This document shows, piece by piece, positions 58,718 to 64,000 of a DNA stretch of 64,000 nt. How positions within the stretch are numbered: position 1 is the stretch's first letter; each line of letters starts with the position of its first letter. Both the position numbers and the translations under genes were made by a program. Below the pieces are notes generated by a model that was not told where the DNA came from, did no database searches, and was given only the letters and a program-made list of their open reading frames with translations. Source of the stretch: Albibacterium profundi (lineage in GTDB: Bacteria; Bacteroidota; Bacteroidia; Sphingobacteriales; Sphingobacteriaceae); contig NZ_JBBVGT010000002.1 of NCBI RefSeq assembly GCF_042159835.1, positions 372,001-436,000 of the forward strand, written 5' to 3'.

Positions 58718-61700
58718 TTATTTAGTTAGATCCTTTACACGAATGTTCTTAAAGTGTACTTCCGAGCCGTGTCCCAAAAATCCTATATGTCCGCTTGTTC
58801 TTTTTAGTCCCGGATGATCCCGACCATCTAATGTTCCATTTTGTGATGCCTCAGCCAAATTCCCTTCCAATATGACCGTGCCATTTAACGTTACGCGTAT
58901 ATCATCTCCTTTGATGTAGATTTCCTGTGTGTTCCATTCACCGACAGGTTTTAAAAAACCGCGCTTAGCAGCAATAACACCATATACGGAACCATGATAT
59001 TGATATTCTTTCAAATCTTTATATACATCGGCGCCATTATCTAGCACTTGGATTTCCATGCCCTGATAAGCTGAATCACCGGTTAACGGAGCGCGGACAC
59101 CAATTCCGTTGTTAGCACCCGGTGTTAAGCGAAAGTCGAAACGATAAATAAAATCGCTATATTCTTTTTTTGTATATAAATTTCCACCCGACCCCTCTCT
59201 CGGGAAAATGGCTAATGTACCTTCATCGCTCACTACATACGAATCAGTATTGCCCGTCCAAGAATCTAGATTCGTGCCATCAAATAACACTTCGAAGCCC
59301 TCGCTTTTCTCTGCGTCGCTCAATTTAAAAATCTCTTTCCTAGGAAGCTCTTTGATAAAAACATCTCGGTAGTACACCAAAGTTCCGTGTGCCTGTAATT
59401 CGATTTGCTCTATTGGGAAAATCGACTGATTCCTATCCCAATAGTTTTCAAGTACAACATCATCAACCACCAATTCGCCGTTTAGATAGACAGTTACTTT
59501 TTCACCAACCATCTTTATTTTAAAGGTATTCCACTCGCCTAGAGGATTGTCTGCAACTTTCAATGGTTTACTTTCGTGCTTTTGGTTATTGTATAAACCA
59601 CCGGAACCAACTTCTGCACCCACATCAGTACGTGAGATATCCCAGATTTGAACCTGAGGAGTTCCGCGTAGGTATACACCAGCATCCCCTTCTTCCCCAT
59701 CTTTATCTAGCTTCCAGTCTACCAACATCTCGAAATCACCGTATTGTTTAATAGTCGCAATATTGTCGCCTTTACCAGTAAACGTCAATACCCCATCGTT
59801 AACAATCCAACCCGAACGCATCACTTCATCGGCTTTCTTTTGAGCAGCAGCAAGTTCCTTCTCGCTCATTTGAGCACGTTTTATCGGGTTCGCTACCAAA
59901 CCTTTCCATCCTGTTAAATCCTTGCCGTTGAACAACGAGACATAACCCGGTCCATTTGGCATCTCCGCCAAGTGCTTTCTTACAGCTTCTTTCAGGTAGC
60001 TGCTTTCACTACCGCCTAACAATCCGATTACCTGTTCCAATAGTGCACGTACATCTTGACCGTAAAGGTTTTTATTATTTAATGCAATGTTCATCACGGT
60101 GTTAGCGGCAACGCCCTGCAGATCCTTATTATCAAGGAATGAACCCGCAAAGATCAAAGCATTATATGTCGCATTCGCTTGTATTCTGCCTAAGATGAGC
60201 TTCTTCTGATCTATATTTTGAGCAACATCCATCAAATCTCTATAAATCAATACTTTTTGCTCGTCTGGAAGCGTTGCAGCGCCGGTAATACGAACGATGC
60301 CTTTGAGAATAGCATCAAATTGCTGCTGATTAGTTGTTGTCTTACTCAACTCAATCAGCTCACGAAGTGCGCCTTCATCACTCCAAGCGGACAAAGCTAA
60401 GATAGAAGCGCCTTTTAAATTCGCTCCACCTTTGTCAATGGATTGAGAAACGGCAGCAAGAGCTTTTTCTCCACCTATGCCCGATAAAACTTTCAACAAT
60501 GCCATTTTTCCCTGTTCATCGGCACCTGCATATGCACCTAATACCTGATCAACATCTTGCTCTTTACTCGAACTAGTATTCACAACATTCACAATAGCAT
60601 TCTGCACAGCCGTTAATTCAGTACCAGAAGATTCTTTTACTAGACCCAAAAGTACAGGCAAGTTATCAGATCTGGAAATTTGTGTAAGAGCATTAAATGC
60701 AGCTTTCTTAACGGCTGGGTCGCTGTCTTTTAATAAGGAATGAACAGCATCAAAGCTACCGGCATAAGCACGACTCGTAAGAACTTCCAGTATCAAAGCT
60801 TTATCAGCTGCGCTGGCGTTCGCCAATGACTTTGTTAATACAACCGGCACTTGATCACCCTTCATGGTAAGAAACGCTTCTTTTACCGCAGCTCTGTCTG
60901 ATTCCGTTCCATTAGCCAAGACTTCAACCAATCTGCCTGCTACTTCATCTCCGGACAACTTACTTAAAGCATGTATAGCAGCTGCACGCTCAATTTCTGA
61001 TTCGCTATCTAGCGATTTAGAAATAACCGGAATCGCAGCAATTTGTTCATTACTGGCTAGGAACCCAATAAAATCAGCTTTAGTTTCAGCATCTCCTTTC
61101 CGAATACCCTTAATCCACCTGCTAACATTTGCGTCAGTCAAATAAGGTGCAGCAAATTTTAAAGCAGCCACGCGATATTCCAAATTATCATCCAATGCTG
61201 CTTTCACTAATTTCTTTGTATAGCTCTCACCGTTGATTTGTGCTAGCAACTCCAATGCAGCAATACGTGAATGTACTTGTGCATCAGACTTTGCATCCTT
61301 TAGCAAACGTGAGGCGAGCTTTTCAGCTAAGCGTTCATTCCCATTTTCTGCCAATTGGTTAGCATAATGAATAAATGAAGCCGTAGCATTTGATTCATTG
61401 TAAATATAATCTGCACTTTCGGCAGCGTCTTTGAGAACTTCAGCCGATGCAGTTCCTGCAATATTAGCAAGAGCATATAGAGCTACACGCTCTAAATCTA
61501 CATCATCACTGCCTACCAAGTCAATAATTGCAGACTCAGCACCCGCAAATCGCGCATCTCCCAATGCTTCTACGATTGACACTTGGGCATGCCCACTAGC
61601 GCCCGGCAGTTGACTTAACAACGCTTCTGAGGCGACATCTGTACCAATAGTAGCCAATGCTCTTGCTGCTTTTTCTGCTAAATATTCATCCGACAAAAAA

Positions 61701-62119
61701 GGAGTTAACGCCGAAACCGCATCATCTTTACCGGCCTTTTGAAGTAAGGAGATGACAAATCCTTTATTGTCTTTATCGTCAACCTCAGATAAAGCTGCGA
61801 TTAATCCTTGTACAAATTTCTCACGTTGACTTTCTTTTCCTGGAAGCGTTACATAAAACGCATAACTATTAGACGCATATTCAACCTTGGAGTCATCGCC
61901 TTGCCCTTCTGGTGTTAAACGTTTGACAAGAGCTGTGATGTCGGATGCCGTAAACCCGTCGAGTTGTGCCATCGCCTCATTTAGTTTTTGCTCATCCATA
62001 GCCGGTTGCAAAGCCAACACATCCGCTACCTTCGTCGTTGCGGTACGTTGGTCTTGCTGAGCAAATGCCGGCATTTGCAGCATAAAGGCTGCTAATAAAG
62101 TATATATAGTTTTTTTCAT
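58718..62119 (-). CDS. Exported protein with HEAT repeats and two DUF1080 domains
   Basis: 1133 residues; Sec signal peptide MKKTIYTLLAAFMLQMPAFA. Residues about 110-720 are HEAT repeats (paired helices such as DPAVKKAAFNALTQIS, SEIERAAAIHALSKLSG). Two DUF1080 domains follow, beginning YVSLFNGKDLTGWKG near 727 and FEVLFDGTNLDSWTGN near 940. The HEAT scaffold next to two putative glycosidase domains is a large unusual architecture; it may present the hydrolases to a partner or to the Gfo/Idh oxidoreductase encoded just upstream. Same strand as the DUF1080 lipoprotein gene, with a 30-bp gap. Confidence 0.88.
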   Translation of the reverse strand: MKKTIYTLLAAFMLQMPAFAQQDQRTATTKVADVLALQPAMDEQKLNEAMAQLDGFTASDITALVKRLTPEGQGDDSKVEYASNSYAFYVTLPGKESQREKFVQGLIAALSEVDDKDNKGFVISLLQKAGKDDAVSALTPFLSDEYLAEKAARALATIGTDVASEALLSQLPGASGHAQVSIVEALGDARFAGAESAIIDLVGSDDVDLERVALYALANIAGTASAEVLKDAAESADYIYNESNATASFIHYANQLAENGNERLAEKLASRLLKDAKSDAQVHSRIAALELLAQINGESYTKKLVKAALDDNLEYRVAALKFAAPYLTDANVSRWIKGIRKGDAETKADFIGFLASNEQIAAIPVISKSLDSESEIERAAAIHALSKLSGDEVAGRLVEVLANGTESDRAAVKEAFLTMKGDQVPVVLTKSLANASAADKALILEVLTSRAYAGSFDAVHSLLKDSDPAVKKAAFNALTQISRSDNLPVLLGLVKESSGTELTAVQNAIVNVVNTSSSKEQDVDQVLGAYAGADEQGKMALLKVLSGIGGEKALAAVSQSIDKGGANLKGASILALSAWSDEGALRELIELSKTTTNQQQFDAILKGIVRITGAATLPDEQKVLIYRDLMDVAQNIDQKKLILGRIQANATYNALIFAGSFLDNKDLQGVAANTVMNIALNNKNLYGQDVRALLEQVIGLLGGSESSYLKEAVRKHLAEMPNGPGYVSLFNGKDLTGWKGLVANPIKRAQMSEKELAAAQKKADEVMRSGWIVNDGVLTFTGKGDNIATIKQYGDFEMLVDWKLDKDGEEGDAGVYLRGTPQVQIWDISRTDVGAEVGSGGLYNNQKHESKPLKVADNPLGEWNTFKIKMVGEKVTVYLNGELVVDDVVLENYWDRNQSIFPIEQIELQAHGTLVYYRDVFIKELPRKEIFKLSDAEKSEGFEVLFDGTNLDSWTGNTDSYVVSDEGTLAIFPREGSGGNLYTKKEYSDFIYRFDFRLTPGANNGIGVRAPLTGDSAYQGMEIQVLDNGADVYKDLKEYQYHGSVYGVIAAKRGFLKPVGEWNTQEIYIKGDDIRVTLNGTVILEGNLAEASQNGTLDGRDHPGLKRTSGHIGFLGHGSEVHFKNIRVKDLTK

Positions 62120-62156
62120 TATTAATGTTTTCTGATAGGTAGATATTAAGACTCGT

Positions 62157-63425
62157 TTATATTGTCCATGGACCGCGCATTGGTTGGTCGATTAACCGAT
62201 TCGCTGCCTCATCATTGATAAATTCTTCTTTAACAGGGTCATATTTCAATGTTCTACCTAATCTCACTGCCGTTAAGCCCATATTAACTAAAGTACAAGA
62301 ACGGTGTCCATTCTCCTCGTTCAGAGCAAATTTCTTACGTTCTTTAACTGCCTCTACAAAATCTGTCACTTGCGCCTCTGGTTCCGGGAACGCAGCTAAT
62401 TTCTGCTCCATATTTGGTATATCAGATTTAAAACCAGGATATAATTTCCCATCTGGACCATCGATATACGGCACATCGTCAATCTTCCCTTCTCCATCTA
62501 AAACAATTTTACATCCGTCTGCATAGGTATATACTATTTTTCGCCATGTTCCAACAGCATCACTATGTTGCTGGGGTGCATCGACCTCAATAGAGATAGG
62601 GCTTTCATTATCTTTACCTAAGAAATACTGAATTGGGTCTAAATAATGCTGTCCCATGTCGCCTAGACCACCACCGTCGTAATCCCAGTAGCCACGGAAT
62701 GTTGTATGGGTACGATGTTCACTATACGGTTTATAAGGTGCAGGTCCTAACCACATATCATAATCTAATTCTGCAGGTACTTTTTCTACGGGTAAATTTT
62801 CTTTCCCAACCCAATAAAATTTCCAATCAAAACCGGTGTGACGACCAACAGTTACCGTCAATGGCCATCCTAACATCTTAGAATCCACTAGTTTCTTAAT
62901 TTTCTTTACTGGTACGGCCATACCGTAAAAGTTAGCATCAAATCTAAACCAAGTATTCAAACGGAAAATACGACCGTGCTGCTGAACAGCTTCTCGTACC
63001 CGCTTTCCTTCACCAATTGTACGTGTCATTGGTTTCTCACACCATATATCTTTTCCAGCTTTCGCTGCTTCCGCCGCCATGATTCCATGCCAGTGCGGAG
63101 GAGTCGCTATATGAACAATATCAACTTCTGGAAGTTGTATTAGATCACGATAGTCATGAAGCTGCTTAACGCCCTTTTCTAGCATTCCCGCTGCAATTTG
63201 CAAATGCCGTTTATCAACATCACAGATCGCTACGGTCTTAGTTCCTGCATATCCAAAATGCCCACGGCCCATGCTACCAACACCAATAACGGCTTTCGTA
63301 AGATGGTCACTTGGAGCTAAAAAGCCTTGCCCTCCCAATACATGTCGAGGCACGATTGTGAAAGCAGCCGCAGCTAATGCGGTGTTTTTAAGAAATTCAC
63401 GTCTTGAATTTTTTTGTTTAGTCAT
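62157..63425 (-). CDS. Tat-exported Gfo/Idh/MocA-family oxidoreductase
   Basis: 422 residues. A twin-arginine signal (SRREFLKNTALAAAAF, residues 7-22), then the nucleotide-binding domain (KAVIGVGSMGRGHFGY, CEKPMTRTIGEG) and the substrate domain (DGGGLGDMGQHYLDPIQYFLG). Tat export implies folding with its NAD(P) cofactor in the cytoplasm. With DUF1080 proteins as neighbours, oxidation of a sugar hydroxyl to a keto group is likely; the substrate is unknown. First gene of the group, 37 bp upstream of the HEAT/DUF1080 gene. Confidence 0.9.
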   Translation of the reverse strand: MTKQKNSRREFLKNTALAAAAFTIVPRHVLGGQGFLAPSDHLTKAVIGVGSMGRGHFGYAGTKTVAICDVDKRHLQIAAGMLEKGVKQLHDYRDLIQLPEVDIVHIATPPHWHGIMAAEAAKAGKDIWCEKPMTRTIGEGKRVREAVQQHGRIFRLNTWFRFDANFYGMAVPVKKIKKLVDSKMLGWPLTVTVGRHTGFDWKFYWVGKENLPVEKVPAELDYDMWLGPAPYKPYSEHRTHTTFRGYWDYDGGGLGDMGQHYLDPIQYFLGKDNESPISIEVDAPQQHSDAVGTWRKIVYTYADGCKIVLDGEGKIDDVPYIDGPDGKLYPGFKSDIPNMEQKLAAFPEPEAQVTDFVEAVKERKKFALNEENGHRSCTLVNMGLTAVRLGRTLKYDPVKEEFINDEAANRLIDQPMRGPWTI

Positions 63426-63657
63426 GATTCAATAGAAATGGTATAATTAAAAGTTTCCCTATAAAAAAGTATCCAAAAGGGTAATCAAAATTTTTCTAAA
63501 TTAATAATTTTAATAAAATGATGGGCAAAAAGCCTCAATTTATTTATGATCTAGTCTTTTTCGACGACGTTTTATCATTCACAAGTTAGCAACCTGAAAT
63601 AATGAGTTCTTTTGACTCCAAATCAAAATGAAGGAAGACCGGCTTATAAAAAGTAAA
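63426..63657. other. 232-bp intergenic stretch
   Basis: AT-rich; nothing that looks like a gene, hairpin terminator or palindrome is visible. It should contain the promoter of the Gfo/Idh-DUF1080 group (leftward). Confidence 0.4.
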
Positions 63658-64000
63658 TTACTGAATGATGACATTCAGCAGACAAGCTAGCAGAGCACCT
63701 AATAAAGGACCGACAACAGGAACCCAAGAGTAACTCAAATTAAATCCAGCTTTGTTTTTTATAGGCAATAGCGCATGTACAATGCGCGGGCCTAAATCAC
63801 GTGCCGGGTTAATTGCATAACCAGTTGTCCCGCCGAGTGACAGACCGATCACCCATACAACAAAGGCAACGGGAATCGCACCAATCGAGCCCAAACCTAC
63901 AGGCGTTTGCGTATCGGAAATTTCTGCGTCCGTAAAATAAAAGACAGCAAAAATAAGAACGAAGGTTCCAACCGTTTCAGCCAATAGATTGATTGGTAGA
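63658..64000 (-). CDS. Aquaglyceroporin/MIP-family channel, C-terminal fragment
   Basis: Runs off the right edge of the window; the reading frame stays open upstream of the first visible in-window start codon and reads LPINLLAETVGTFVLIF, so the true N-terminus lies outside. About 114 residues seen: a membrane helix, then the second pore motif GYAINPARDLGPRIVHALLP, where the Asp after NPAR marks the glycerol-conducting (GlpF-like) group, and a last helix VPVVGPLLGALLACLLNVII. It likely takes up glycerol or similar polyols. Confidence 0.88.
   Translation of the reverse strand, partial: LPINLLAETVGTFVLIFAVFYFTDAEISDTQTPVGLGSIGAIPVAFVVWVIGLSLGGTTGYAINPARDLGPRIVHALLPIKNKAGFNLSYSWVPVVGPLLGALLACLLNVIIQ

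Noticed and set aside
63518..63589. 23-codon open frame in the 63426-63657 gap
   Set aside because: Too short and without promoter, ribosome site or conserved character to support.
1..64000. CRISPR arrays, IS elements, prophage or rRNA
   Set aside because: No regularly spaced repeats of 20-40 bp, no transposase or integrase motifs, no structural phage genes and no rRNA sequence were found.

Overview
The window looks like a chromosomal segment of a Bacteroidota bacterium, most likely of the Sphingobacteriaceae (Sphingobacterium/Olivibacter/Pedobacter relatives; the family is inferred, not tested). The evidence is: promoter elements of the type TTTG or TTG, about 20 bp, then TAnnTTTG; few Shine-Dalgarno sequences; many lipoproteins whose acylated Cys is followed by acidic residues; a 7TM-DISM/LytTR two-component pair; DUF1080 and Gfo/Idh/MocA proteins; and a short-form arginine decarboxylase. 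There is no phage, IS element, CRISPR array or rRNA. Most of the window is ordinary housekeeping sequence with accessory patches between about 1 and 24 kb and at 57.6-64 kb.

Region by region. 1-6.5 kb: a partial luciferase-like oxidoreductase, a TauE/SafE permease, an acylase paired with a lipoprotein related to glutamate racemase, a cupin, and a discoidin/BSP-type peptidase lipoprotein. 7-9.7 kb: a CotH-kinase-like lipoprotein and a GH10 xylanase. 9.7-11.5 kb: an Rrf2 regulator with an operator-like palindrome, heading a DUF2249-hemerythrin operon. 11.6-19.2 kb: a LytTR response regulator and 7TM-DISM histidine kinase, divergent from an outer-membrane barrel protein, four small lipoproteins and a seven-repeat beta-propeller lipoprotein that is frameshifted in a run of five C. 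19.3-24.1 kb: a mechanosensitive channel, a propeller lipoprotein, MazEF, a self-inhibited Fic protein with twin palindromes at its start, and tRNA-Lys. 24.2-36 kb: amidohydrolase, prmC, ribD, a DMT transporter, a YigZ-type protein, PPK2, PBP1A and a large protease/propeller/barrel protein. 36-50 kb: an XRE-S24 repressor with a perfect operator palindrome opposite a GIY-YIG protein, 3-hydroxyacyl-CoA dehydrogenase, the argS/arginase/arginine decarboxylase group, two orphan response regulators, a TlpA-like lipoprotein, alaS, an M23 peptidase and a MerR regulator. 49.9-57.7 kb: fbp, a phosphodiesterase, trmN6, a four-gene metal ABC operon and an AGCS symporter. 57.7-64 kb: a 40-residue membrane protein, two DUF1080 proteins (one carrying HEAT repeats), a Tat-exported Gfo/Idh/MocA protein and a partial aquaglyceroporin.

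The strongest system-level observation is the metal operon at 52206-56154. It has the gene order binding protein, ATPase, permease fused to a DtxR/MntR-like repressor, second permease, which is the order of chlamydial ytgABCD with its YtgCR fusion. A 6-2-6 palindrome sits exactly between the -33 and -7 elements of its promoter, so the operon appears to carry its own metal-sensing repressor inside a membrane transporter. Other candidates for follow-up are the two-component/lipoprotein cluster at 11.6-19.2 kb, the exported racemase-like/acylase pair, and the periplasmic DUF1080 and Gfo/Idh set, which fits a 3-keto-glycoside pathway.
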